36,346 bases of DNA from Candidatus Gastranaerophilales bacterium. Its GTDB lineage: Bacteria > Cyanobacteriota > Vampirovibrionia > Gastranaerophilales > Gastranaerophilaceae. Numbering within the stretch: position 1 is the first letter of the stretch; each line of letters starts with the position of its first letter. The notes below the pieces were generated by a model. It saw only the letters and a program-made list of their open reading frames with translations, was not told the DNA's origin and searched no databases. The DNA lies in NCBI GenBank assembly GCA_944325815.1, contig CALVBV010000008.1:1-36346 (forward strand), written 5' to 3'. Positions 9,174 through 16,214 of this stretch are shown here, piece by piece. The translations under genes and the position numbers were made by a program.

Positions 9174-9494
9174 TTATTTATCATATTGGGCGGGGATAAT
9201 TTTTTCCAGAATAGAGCTCAGTTCTTTACAAGTATTTTCTATTTCTTGTGCAATGTTCATGATTTCATTTTGTTTTGCGTTTCCAAGACTATCCCAAACG
9301 TATTCTTGTGATTTAATAAAAGTGAGGACATTATATATTAATTCAAATTCAAGAACTGTTCTTGCGAAGCATTTTAGGGCATAGCCGATTCTATCATCCA
9401 GAGCTGTATAGAGATTTTTATTTTCAAAATTTTCACGAAAATATTCCATCAGATTTCTTTCGTAAAAATCTTTGTACTCCTCTTCGTTTAACAT
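9174..9494 (-). CDS. Small helical protein of unknown function, divergent from an XRE regulator
   Basis: I do not recognise this 106-residue protein. It is charged, predicted to be nearly all helical, and has no signal peptide or membrane segment. The N-terminus is acidic (MLNEEEYKDFYERN) and a central LEFELIYNVLTFIKSQEYVWDS stretch is more hydrophobic. A good ribosome-binding site (GGGGAG) precedes the ATG. It has the most consensus promoter in the pocket: TTGACT, 17 bases, TATAAT. A perfect 28-bp palindrome covers its expected transcript start. This layout implies tight regulation, presumably by the divergent XRE protein. It could be the target half of a regulator/effector pair, but no toxin fold is evident to me. 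Confidence 0.72.
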   Translation of the reverse strand: MLNEEEYKDFYERNLMEYFRENFENKNLYTALDDRIGYALKCFARTVLEFELIYNVLTFIKSQEYVWDSLGNAKQNEIMNIAQEIENTCKELSSILEKIIPAQYDK

Positions 9495-9501
9495 GTCTCC
9501 C

Positions 9502-9529
9502 CTTATATCTACATATATGTAGATATAAG
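9502..9529. promoter_or_regulatory. Perfect 28-bp palindrome, candidate XRE operator
   Basis: CTTATATCTACATA (9502-9515) is followed immediately by its exact reverse complement (9516-9529), with no mismatch and no spacer. It lies just downstream of the -10 box of the minus-strand promoter and covers the predicted start near 9526. A bound dimer would block transcription of the 106-residue gene. A second smaller palindrome, GCTTATTATAAGC, overlaps that -10 box at 9529-9541. Confidence 0.7.
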
Positions 9530-9532
9530 CTT

Positions 9533-9561
9533 ATTATAAGCAGTTGTCTGAGAAAAGTCAA
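9533..9561 (-). promoter_or_regulatory. Predicted strong promoter of the 106-residue gene
   Basis: On the minus strand TTGACT (9556-9561), 17 bases and TATAAT (9533-9538) give 11 of 12 consensus positions. It overlaps the divergent XRE promoter, so the two may interfere. Confidence 0.65.
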
Positions 9562-9572
9562 TATCATATTAT
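9544..9572 (+). promoter_or_regulatory. Predicted promoter of the XRE gene, leaderless geometry
   Basis: TTGTCT (9544-9549), 17 bases and TATTAT (9567-9572) end 6 bases before the ATG at 9579. No ribosome-binding site exists upstream of the ATG, so translation is predicted from a leaderless message. Confidence 0.45.
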
Positions 9573-9578
9573 AATATT

Positions 9579-9815
9579 ATGAATAAAGATTGCGGTGTGA
9601 TAAATGCTAAAATTTGTAAGAAAGTAAAACTCGAAAGAACCAAAAGAGATTTATCACAAGAAGAGCTTGCCTTTCTGGCTGGGGTCAATAAAAACACTAT
9701 TTGGAAAATTGAAACAGGGCAGGTTTCACCAACAATTCAAACAATAGAAAAAATAGCCAAGGCATTAGACATGGATTTTGCGGCTTTGACTGATGTCTCC
9801 AAAGTAGACTTGTAG
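9579..9815 (+). CDS. XRE-family helix-turn-helix transcriptional regulator
   Basis: This 78-residue protein is essentially one HTH_3/XRE DNA-binding domain. KVKLERTKRDLSQEELAF leads into the recognition-helix segment LAGVNKNTIWKIETGQ, followed by SPTIQTIEKIAKALDMDF. These are family hallmarks (SQEELA...N..TI..IE.G...P...T..KIA.AL). Such proteins bind palindromes as dimers. The 28-bp palindrome beside its own promoter is the obvious candidate site, giving control of the divergent gene and possibly of itself. No Shine-Dalgarno sequence precedes the ATG, and the promoter predicts a leaderless transcript. Single-domain XRE proteins occur in toxin-antitoxin, phage and restriction systems; which applies here is unknown. 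Confidence 0.88.
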   Translation: MNKDCGVINAKICKKVKLERTKRDLSQEELAFLAGVNKNTIWKIETGQVSPTIQTIEKIAKALDMDFAALTDVSKVDL

Positions 9816-9840
9816 TAGAAAGACGCGTTAATCTAAACCA

Positions 9841-10165
9841 GCCCATTCCCTAAATGGGTGATAGTGGCGTGAAGGGTGAGGCGTGAAGGGTGCGTTTATG
9901 AAGTGACCAAGTGACCTGGTGACTAAGTGATCAAGCGGTAGGGTAGACTTTAGTCTACCGCATCATTAGGTGAAGCGTGAAGCGTGAGGAGTGAAGGGTG
10001 CGTTTATGAAGTGATTAAGTGACTAGGTGACTAAGTGATTATACTCCCTTCCCTAAATGAGGGAAGGGCCGGGGATGGGTGATAATGGCGTGAAGCGTGA
10101 GGCGTGAAGAGTGAAGGGTTCGTTTTTGAAGTGATTAATGACTAGGTGACTAAGTGATTAAGAAA
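9841..10165. repeat. Three-copy composite tandem repeat (7-mer array + 8-mer array)
   Basis: Each copy has the same parts: two to four tandem 7-mers of the form GTGARGS; a linker CGTTTATG (CGTTTTTG in copy 3); and about four tandem 8-mers of the form RRGTGAYY. Copy 1 spans 9869-9935, copy 2 spans 9970-10040 and copy 3 spans 10090-10162. One 8-mer of copy 3 has lost a base. A small hairpin precedes copies 1 and 3: CCCATT/AATGGG (9842-9858) and CCCTTCCCT/AGGGAAGGG (10046-10068). No open reading frame covers the array and the units are too short for CRISPR. Function is unknown. Confidence 0.85.
9942..9959. repeat. GGTAGACT hairpin, copy 1
   Basis: GGTAGACT, a TT loop and AGTCTACC form a perfect 8-bp stem between repeat copies 1 and 2. 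The same motif recurs at 10263-10286. Confidence 0.8.
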
Positions 10166-10262
10166 TATATAACTACTCTTCAACTATTCCACCTTTCTAC
10201 TCTTCAACATTTTTAACTTCTTCTCAACTCCTAAACTTCTCAACTTCTAAACCTTTCTGTAA

Positions 10263-10286
10263 TATGGTAGACTGAAGTCTACCATA
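10263..10286. repeat. GGTAGACT hairpin, copy 2
   Basis: TATGGTAGACT (10263-10273), a GA loop and AGTCTACCATA form a perfect 11-bp stem. The core is identical to the copy at 9942-9959. Confidence 0.8.
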
Positions 10287-10373
10287 CTCCTCCCCCTCTC
10301 CAATTAAGATTATATAAAGGCATAATTATTATGTGATAAACTTAGAATATAGAGGAAATAATAGGAGGGAAAT

Positions 10374-11492
10374 ATGATACCAATTTTAGATTCAAAAAGA
10401 CAGTACGCAACAATCGGAAATGAAATTGAAAAAGTTGTATGCGAGGTTTTACGTTCCGGCTCATATATTCTTGGCCCGAATGTAAAAGCACTGGAAGCTG
10501 AACTTGCTAAATACATCGGCTGTAATTACACAGTATCGCTGAACTCGGGAACTGATGCTCTTCACCTTGCTCTCAGAGCACTTGATATAGGCGCAGGCGA
10601 TGAAGTTATCACAACAGCATTCACTTTTGTTGCAACCACTGAAGCAATCGGTATTGTAGGCGCAACTCCTGTTTTTGCAGATATTGACCCCGATACATTC
10701 AATATTGATCCTAAAAAAATAGAAGAAAAAATTACTCCGAAAACAAAAGCTATAATCCCTGTACACCTTTACGGACAGCCTTGCGATATGGATGCAATTA
10801 TGGATATCGCAAAACGTTATAACTTATATGTGATAGAGGATTGCTGTCAGGCAATAGGCGCAGAATACAAAGGACAAAAAGTCGGAACATTCGGCGATAT
10901 CGGATGCTATAGCTTCTACCCGACTAAAAACTTAGGCGGTATGGGAGACGGCGGTTTGATTACCGTTAACAGCGAAAACCTGAAAAACAGAATTATTGCA
11001 CTCAGAAACCACGGTGGGGCTATAAGATACCACCACGATGAAATCGGAGTAAACTCCAGATTGGACGAAATTCAGGCAGCTATTTTAAGAGTTAAATTGA
11101 ATTATATTGATGAATGGAACAAACAAAGAAGAGCGCATGCAAAAACTTATAATGAACTTTTTGCAGGATGTCCTGATATTCAAACACCAAAAGAATTGGC
11201 AGATACATATTGCGTATACCACCAATACACCGTAAAAATCCCAAACCGTGACAATATTCATAAAATGCTTCAGGAAGCGGGAATCGGCGCAATGCTTTAT
11301 TATCCGATACCTCTGCACCTTCAGAAAGTTCACGCACATCTTGGATGGACAAAAGGAATGCTTCCGAATACAGAAAAGGATACTGAGATGGTAATTTCAC
11401 TTCCGATGTTCCCTGAACTTACTCTTGAAGAACAAAAAACTGTTGCTTCTACTCTCATCAACTGCCTTGAAAAATCAAAGGCAGGAGTATAA
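10374..11492 (+). CDS. DegT/DnrJ/EryC1/StrS-family sugar aminotransferase
   Basis: This is a PLP-dependent aminotransferase of the class that aminates keto-sugars on nucleotide carriers for surface polysaccharides. It is 372 residues long, normal for the family. Landmarks are LNSGTDALHLALRAL near residue 56 (cofactor phosphate contact), IEDCCQAIGA with Asp156 facing the pyridine nitrogen, and FYPTKNLGGMGDGG with the Schiff-base Lys185. The C-terminal substrate region contains HHQYTVKIPNRD-like and YYPIPLHLQ sequences. A very strong AGGAGGG precedes the ATG. No sugar-nucleotide or glycosyltransferase genes are adjacent, so the exact sugar cannot be named. 3-oxo-glucuronate and 3-keto-6-deoxyglucose types are possibilities. 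Confidence 0.9.
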   Translation: MIPILDSKRQYATIGNEIEKVVCEVLRSGSYILGPNVKALEAELAKYIGCNYTVSLNSGTDALHLALRALDIGAGDEVITTAFTFVATTEAIGIVGATPVFADIDPDTFNIDPKKIEEKITPKTKAIIPVHLYGQPCDMDAIMDIAKRYNLYVIEDCCQAIGAEYKGQKVGTFGDIGCYSFYPTKNLGGMGDGGLITVNSENLKNRIIALRNHGGAIRYHHDEIGVNSRLDEIQAAILRVKLNYIDEWNKQRRAHAKTYNELFAGCPDIQTPKELADTYCVYHQYTVKIPNRDNIHKMLQEAGIGAMLYYPIPLHLQKVHAHLGWTKGMLPNTEKDTEMVISLPMFPELTLEEQKTVASTLINCLEKSKAGV

Positions 11493-11547
11493 AAGAGAAC
11501 TTGAGGGAAATTTCCTCTTGCACAGACAAAAAAATTTAGGTATTATA

Positions 11548-11575
11548 AAGGGGTGGAAATATTCCATCCCTTTAT
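11548..11575 (+). terminator. Possible weak terminator between the aminotransferase and GGDEF genes
   Basis: AAGGGGTGGAA (11548-11558) pairs with TTCCATCCCTT (11562-11572) with one G-U pair across a 3-base loop. The following T run is short (TTTATT), so termination may be partial or the hairpin may serve another role. Confidence 0.45.
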
Positions 11576-11599
11576 TACATATTAAGAAGAGGAAAATTT

Positions 11600-12472
11600 A
11601 TGAGCAATATTGTTATTTATTCAACAAAACCGGAACCGGAACTCCAAGCCTTATTAACAGAGATAGACGAGGCTGATGTAAGAGTTGTTGCTATTAATCA
11701 GATGAAGGATTATGCCGTTTTAAATCCATCTTTAATGATAGTAGAAAATATAGATTTGGCAAAAGATGCCTTGATGACCAATAAGTTCCCCTGTCCGATT
11801 TTATTTTTCGGGCCGGCAAGACGTGACGTAACAGTCCGGGCAGAAGGATTTGACTTTATAAAAGACCCTGGGGAAAAGGATGAATTAATTATCCGTGTTA
11901 ATGCTCTTTTAAGAATCAAGACAATTAAGGATAAACTGGAAAGAGTAAGTACAACTGATGATTTAACAGGGCTTCATAACAGAAAATACCTTCAGGAACG
12001 TCTTGAAGAAGAAATTTCCCGTTCAAAACGTTACGGCACAAAGCTCTCCTGCATATTATTCGACATAGATTTCTTTAAAGTCGTAAACGATATGTACGGA
12101 TACGAGTGGGGGGATATCCTTCTAAAAAACATTGCAAACAAACTTAGTGCAATGATTAGAAAAGAGGACATTCTTACCCGCTACGGAGATGAAGAATTTT
12201 TGCTGGTGCTTCCGAATACATCAGAAGAAAATGCGTTCCTTTTTGGAGAAAGATTCAGACGGGAAGTCGAAAAAATGGAATTTATTCCGGCAGGTGAAGA
12301 TGAAGCCCACAAGGTGACAATCTCCGGCGGAATTTCAACATATCCTTGCATGCCGGATGTTGACGAGGATGCAAATACAGTTATAAGATACGCGGAACAT
12401 GCGCTTTATAACGCAAAACACCGGGGGAAAAACAAAATTATTCAATTCTCGCAAATGAATTTAGAAATGTAA
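11600..12472 (+). CDS. GGDEF-domain protein with degenerate active-site motif and receiver-like N-terminus
   Basis: The 290-residue protein has an N-terminal receiver-like region (residues 1-105). The usual phospho-acceptor Asp appears replaced, as the strand reads SLMIVENID. A GGDEF domain fills residues about 115-285. DDLTGLHNRKYL, FDIDFFKVVND (metal-binding Asp) and ISGGIST are intact, and so is the RxxD inhibitory site at 187-190. The signature loop, however, reads RYGDEEF: the second Gly of GG[DE]EF is Asp. The usual GHxxGD reads GYEWGD. Diguanylate cyclases make cyclic di-GMP; here activity may be lost or altered, leaving a c-di-GMP-binding or scaffold role. A purine-rich ribosome-binding site precedes the ATG. 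It is convergent with the TonB_C/TPR gene. Confidence 0.88.
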   Translation: MSNIVIYSTKPEPELQALLTEIDEADVRVVAINQMKDYAVLNPSLMIVENIDLAKDALMTNKFPCPILFFGPARRDVTVRAEGFDFIKDPGEKDELIIRVNALLRIKTIKDKLERVSTTDDLTGLHNRKYLQERLEEEISRSKRYGTKLSCILFDIDFFKVVNDMYGYEWGDILLKNIANKLSAMIRKEDILTRYGDEEFLLVLPNTSEENAFLFGERFRREVEKMEFIPAGEDEAHKVTISGGISTYPCMPDVDEDANTVIRYAEHALYNAKHRGKNKIIQFSQMNLEM

Positions 12473-12474
12473 AA

Positions 12475-12510
12475 GCAGGGGGGCTGATTATTAAGTCCCC
12501 TGTTTTTTTG
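12475..12510. terminator. Bidirectional terminator between convergent genes
   Basis: GCAGGGG...AGTCCCCTGT forms a stem around 12475-12502 with T7 on the plus side and TTTT on the minus side. It serves the GGDEF gene and overlaps the last codons of the minus-strand gene. Confidence 0.7.
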
Positions 12511-13321
12511 CAATTAATTCCTGTTTATATCTTTTATACTGATTATTTAATTCCGTCAAAGCAATCGCTTTATCAATTGCCTCAAGCGCGTGTTCATAAT
12601 CCCCGGCAATATCATAAGAATACGCAAGATAATAATAAGAAAACGGGGTTTTTTCCATCTCTGCAATAAGCTTGGATGAATTTATCCTCTTTTGGTCAAA
12701 TTTAGCTTTCAGCCTTCTGCATTCCTCCAAATCAAGCCGTGCGCCTTCGGTATCTCCAAGCGCTCTTTTGATTTTGCTTCTTTTCCCGTAGAGAAAATAA
12801 GAGCCGATATCACCCTGTACTTCGTTTATTGCAAGATTAATATAGGAAAGCGCAGTATCATTATTAACATTAAAGAAAGTATCCGCTTTTTTTACATACT
12901 CCTTCATTCTGTCTGTTTTTACATAAGATGTATCAAAAGAGTATCTTATAGTCAGCGAATCTTTTGCGGTATATGCAGGGAACTTATTAAAAGGAGACGA
13001 TTTTTTTATAGCTTCTATCGTCGATTCATCATACACGTTATTATTAGAACTCTCAATAATATTAACCGCGAGCACTTCTCCCTGCCGGTTAATCCTAAAC
13101 ATAACAACAGCGTGTCCGTCCTCCATAAAGTCCGGGGGATTCCAGGAACGCTGAATTTTTTCCCGCAAAACTGCCATGTATTCGGAAAAATCGTTTTGAA
13201 GCTTTTCATTTGCGCGGTATTGGCTAAAATCAGGCTGATTCGCAGGATATGCCGGACACAAAAACACCGCCGAAAAAGCACATATAAAAACTAAAATTTT
13301 ACGACCTGCACTCCCAATCAT
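12491..13321 (-). CDS. Exported TonB C-terminal-domain protein with TPR-like tail
   Basis: The 276-residue protein begins with a signal peptide (hydrophobic residues about 9-22, likely cleaved after CPAYPA). Residues about 45-130 resemble the TonB/TolA C-terminal domain: YMAVLREKIQRSWNPPD, then AVVMFRINRQGEV and IIESSNNNVYDESTIEAIKKSSPF. The rest (about 140-276) is helical with TPR-like pairs, including YYLAYSYDIAGDYEHALEAIDKAI. It lacks the N-terminal membrane anchor of true TonB, so a soluble periplasmic partner is more likely than an energy transducer. TGGACT (13351-13356), 17 bases and TAAAAT (13328-13333) end 6 bases before the ATG. No ribosome-binding site is present, so the message is predicted to be leaderless. 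Confidence 0.82.
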   Translation of the reverse strand: MIGSAGRKILVFICAFSAVFLCPAYPANQPDFSQYRANEKLQNDFSEYMAVLREKIQRSWNPPDFMEDGHAVVMFRINRQGEVLAVNIIESSNNNVYDESTIEAIKKSSPFNKFPAYTAKDSLTIRYSFDTSYVKTDRMKEYVKKADTFFNVNNDTALSYINLAINEVQGDIGSYFLYGKRSKIKRALGDTEGARLDLEECRRLKAKFDQKRINSSKLIAEMEKTPFSYYYLAYSYDIAGDYEHALEAIDKAIALTELNNQYKRYKQELIAKKQGT

Positions 13322-13327
13322 AAGTTT

Positions 13328-13356
13328 ATTTTAAATAAAAATAACGCTAAAGTCCA
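13328..13356 (-). promoter_or_regulatory. Predicted promoter of the TonB_C/TPR gene, leaderless geometry
   Basis: TGGACT, a 17-base spacer and TAAAAT are followed by AAACTT and then the ATG. The spacing matches the XRE and STAND-like genes exactly. Confidence 0.45.
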
Positions 13357-13393
13357 TTTATATTACGATTTATTAAAGAGCATTTTTGATTAA

Positions 13394-13422
13394 TTGCAGG
13401 GGGTTTTTGTTTTTTATATAAT
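13394..13422 (+). promoter_or_regulatory. Predicted sigma-70 promoter of pgk
   Basis: TTGCAG (13394-13399) and a perfect TATAAT (13417-13422) are 17 bases apart. The expected start near 13429 gives a short leader with the AAAGGAAAG ribosome-binding site. Confidence 0.6.
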
Positions 13423-13451
13423 AGTCATGCAAATAAGAAAGGAAAGAGACT

Positions 13452-14648
13452 ATGAAAAAATCCATTAAAGATTTAGGCGACATCAAAGGTAAAACAGCTC
13501 TTGTCAGAGTTGATATCAATGTACCTTTGGATGAGAACAAAAATGTAACAGATGATACACGTATTCAGGCAATAGTACCTACAGTAAACTATCTGAAAGA
13601 AAAAGGTGCAAAAATCGTTCTTATGGCTCACCTTGGCAGACCAAAAGGCGAAAAGAATCCTGAATTTTCTTTGGCACCTGTTGCAAAATATATGTCAAAA
13701 GTTTTCGGCGAAGAAATTGTATTCATTCCGTCTGTTGAAGAAGCAAAACCTTATGTAGAAAAACTTCAAGACGGTCAGATTGCTCTTCTTGAAAACATTC
13801 GTTACTATAAAGCAGAAGAAGCAAAAGACGACGATATGACATTTGCTAACGAACTTGCTAAACTTGGTGATTTCTATGTAAACGACGCATTTGGCGCAGC
13901 TCACAGAAACCACACATCAACAGCTAAATTGGCAAAAGTTCTTAAACCTGCTGTATCAGGTTTGTTGATGGAAAAAGAAATCAGATGCTTATCTCAAGCC
14001 CTTGACAATCCTGAAAGACCTTTCACTGCAGTTGTTGGCGGTGCAAAAGTTTCTTCAAAAATCGGCGTTTTAGAAAACCTTATTGATAAAGTTGATAACT
14101 TGATTATCGGCGGCGGCATGGCTTATACATTTGTAAAAGCTAACGGCGGTAAAATCGGAAATTCAATTTGCGAAGATGACCAGCTTGATGTTGCAAAAGC
14201 CATTGAAAAGAAAGCTGCAGACAAAGGCGTTAAGCTTGTAATGGCTACAGATGTTCTTGTAACAGACGATTTTTCTGGCAACGGAACTAACAAATTCGTT
14301 AAGATTAATGAAATTCCTGACGGATTTGAAGGCGTTGATGCTGGCCCTGATTCAAGAAAAGCTTTTGCGGATGTTATCAAATCATCAAAAACAATTCTTA
14401 TGAACGGCCCTGTAGGCGCATTTGAGAATCCGAAGTTTGCAGAAGGCACAAAGGCTGTATTAGAAGCTATTGTAGAAGCTACAAAGAACGGTGCGACATC
14501 CGTAATCGGCGGCGGCGATTCTGTTTCTGCAGCTAAGAAATTCTGCAAAGCAGAAGATTTCACCCACGTATCAACAGGCGGCGGCGCATCATTAGAATTT
14601 ATCGAAGGTAAAGTATTACCTGGCGTTGCAGCACTTGATGATAAGTAG
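13452..14648 (+). CDS. pgk: Phosphoglycerate kinase
   Basis: PGK transfers phosphate between 1,3-bisphosphoglycerate and ADP, the first ATP-yielding step of glycolysis. The 398-residue length is typical. The N-terminal signature KTALVRVDINVPLD is at about residues 14-27, followed by MAHLGRPKG and NDAFGAAHRNHTS in the triose-binding domain. The nucleotide domain holds VVGGAKVSSK, NGPVGAFE and the C-terminal GGGDSVSAAKKF and STGGGASLEF. A good ribosome-binding site and promoter precede it and a strong terminator follows, so it is a single-gene unit. tpiA, the neighbouring enzyme in the pathway, lies 7 kb upstream rather than in an operon. Confidence 0.97.
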   Translation: MKKSIKDLGDIKGKTALVRVDINVPLDENKNVTDDTRIQAIVPTVNYLKEKGAKIVLMAHLGRPKGEKNPEFSLAPVAKYMSKVFGEEIVFIPSVEEAKPYVEKLQDGQIALLENIRYYKAEEAKDDDMTFANELAKLGDFYVNDAFGAAHRNHTSTAKLAKVLKPAVSGLLMEKEIRCLSQALDNPERPFTAVVGGAKVSSKIGVLENLIDKVDNLIIGGGMAYTFVKANGGKIGNSICEDDQLDVAKAIEKKAADKGVKLVMATDVLVTDDFSGNGTNKFVKINEIPDGFEGVDAGPDSRKAFADVIKSSKTILMNGPVGAFENPKFAEGTKAVLEAIVEATKNGATSVIGGGDSVSAAKKFCKAEDFTHVSTGGGASLEFIEGKVLPGVAALDDK

Positions 14649-14671
14649 ATATTATATTTTACAACTTACGG

Positions 14672-14699
14672 CGGGCGGTAAAATTACCGCTCGTTTTTT
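14672..14699 (+). terminator. Intrinsic terminator after pgk
   Basis: CGGGCGGTAA (14672-14681) pairs with TTACCGCTCG (14684-14693) across an AA loop, with one G-U pair, followed by T6. Confidence 0.88.
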
Positions 14700-14771
14700 A
14701 ATAGCAAATTTTATTTTTTTCGTGTATTATAATTAGTAGCTAATATTAACTGACATTATGAAGGAAAGCTA

Positions 14772-16214
14772 GTGGAAAAGTCTCTTAAACAGAAAATTGA
14801 TATATCAAAACAAACAGATGTGTATGCGCCGATAGTGGAGGCGCTAAAGAAAGCTTATGAAAATCCGACATACCAGTTCCATATTCCGGGACATACAAAA
14901 GGTAAGGCTATTTTTAAAGATTTCAAAAAACTTACCGGAGAAAAAGTTTTAAATATAGATACAACGGATGAGTTTGATAATCTTGGAACTCTTCATCCTG
15001 CAACCGGCCCTATTAAGGAAGCGCAGGAACTTGCGGCACAGGCTTTCGGTGCTAAAAAGACATTCTTCCTTTTAAACGGCTCTACTGCCGGAAACCTTGC
15101 TCTTGCAATGGCTTTGACTAAAAAAGGACAGAAGATTGTTGTTAATAGAAACTGCCACCGCTCAATTCTCACAGGGTTAATAATTTCAGGCGCAGAGCCT
15201 ATTTGGGTATGCCCGAACAGGATTGAGGACTGGTCTGTGTGGGGAAATATTGAAGCTTCCCAAATAGAAGAACTATTGAAAAAGAATGATGATATTTCAA
15301 TGGTTTGGATTACAAATCCTACCTATGAAGGCGTTGTTTCTGATATTAAATCAATCAGCGAAGTTTGTAAAAGATACGGCGTTCCGCTTATTGTTGATGA
15401 AGCTCACGGGTGCCTGTGGAATTTTAATAAACACCTGCCGGAAACAGCATTGAAACTTGGCGCAGATGCCGTTGTTCATTCGCTTCACAAAACAGGCGGA
15501 AGTATGAGCCAGAGTTCTATGCTTCATATCTCAAAAGATTCCTGCTTGGATTGCGATGCTGTGGAAAAAGCTTTAAAACTATTGCATACAACAAGCCCGT
15601 CTTTGCTTCTGCTTGCAAGTCTAGATGCTGCAAGAGCAAACCTTCAGTCAAAATCAGGGCTTAAACTTCTTGACAGAGCTGTTAAAAATGCAAAATATTT
15701 AAGAGCGCGTCTTGATGCAATTCCGAATCTTCACCAGCTTAAAGGAGATTTTGGGTACAAAACGGATGTTACAAAAGTTTTCATAAAAGTTGACGGCTTA
15801 TCAGGTAAACGTCTTGAATCAATTTTAGAAATTGATTTCGGAATTGAAGTTGAATCAGCCTCTGATATTGGGGTTTTGATTCTTTGTAATCTCGGGAATA
15901 AGCATTCTGATTTTAAATATCTTGCGGACGCTCTTGAAAAAATTGCAACAAGGGATTATAAGGATATTTATTATCTTGAAAAACGCAAGCACATGCCAAT
16001 GCTTGAACCTAAGATTATGATGAGCTTAAGGGACGCTTTCTATTCAGAAAAAGAAACTATTCCAAAAGAAGAAGCGGTTGGCAGAATTTCTGCAGAAGTC
16101 GTTGCGGAATGTCCTCCGGGAATTTCTATTCTGCTTCCGGGAGAATTAATAACAGAAGAACACTTACCATATCTTAGGGATTACGAAACTCTGGAAGTAG
16201 TTGTTAATGGCTAG
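14772..16214 (+). CDS. Orn/Lys/Arg-type PLP decarboxylase (probably arginine decarboxylase)
   Basis: This is a fold-type I decarboxylase of basic amino acids, 480 residues long, the short form common in Cyanobacteria and Firmicutes. FHIPGHTKG near residue 36 and DTTDEFDNLGTLHPATGPI are N-terminal landmarks. NGSTAGNLA contacts the cofactor phosphate. IVDEAHG holds Asp209 and His212, and HSLHKTGGSM holds the Schiff-base Lys240. The C-terminal domain has the family segment AEVVAECPPGISILLPGE. Family knowledge suggests arginine to agmatine for polyamine synthesis, but lysine cannot be excluded. The start is GTG with AAGGAAAG (14761-14768) at correct spacing. It overlaps the next gene by 8 bases. 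Confidence 0.9.
   Translation: MEKSLKQKIDISKQTDVYAPIVEALKKAYENPTYQFHIPGHTKGKAIFKDFKKLTGEKVLNIDTTDEFDNLGTLHPATGPIKEAQELAAQAFGAKKTFFLLNGSTAGNLALAMALTKKGQKIVVNRNCHRSILTGLIISGAEPIWVCPNRIEDWSVWGNIEASQIEELLKKNDDISMVWITNPTYEGVVSDIKSISEVCKRYGVPLIVDEAHGCLWNFNKHLPETALKLGADAVVHSLHKTGGSMSQSSMLHISKDSCLDCDAVEKALKLLHTTSPSLLLLASLDAARANLQSKSGLKLLDRAVKNAKYLRARLDAIPNLHQLKGDFGYKTDVTKVFIKVDGLSGKRLESILEIDFGIEVESASDIGVLILCNLGNKHSDFKYLADALEKIATRDYKDIYYLEKRKHMPMLEPKIMMSLRDAFYSEKETIPKEEAVGRISAEVVAECPPGISILLPGELITEEHLPYLRDYETLEVVVNG

Larger units (their letters stand above)
9816..10373. other. Non-coding accessory stretch between the XRE gene and the aminotransferase
   Basis: This 558-base region has no supported gene. 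It holds the composite tandem repeat (9841-10165), then a pyrimidine-rich stretch (about 10170-10258) with recurrent CTTCAAC and CTTCTCAAC words. The second GGTAGACT hairpin follows at 10263-10286. The last 60 bases before 10374 are AT-rich and contain an AGGAGGG ribosome-binding site for the next gene. The CT-rich words are loosely complementary to the GTGAAG units, so long-range pairing in a transcript is possible but unproven. Confidence 0.75.

Noticed and set aside
9174-9815. Named toxin-antitoxin system
   Set aside because: Only the regulator half is recognisable; the 106-residue protein shows no known toxin motif, so the label would be a guess.
9841-10165. Possible CRISPR array
   Set aside because: Units are 7-8 bases in direct tandem without unique spacers, and no cas gene is present.
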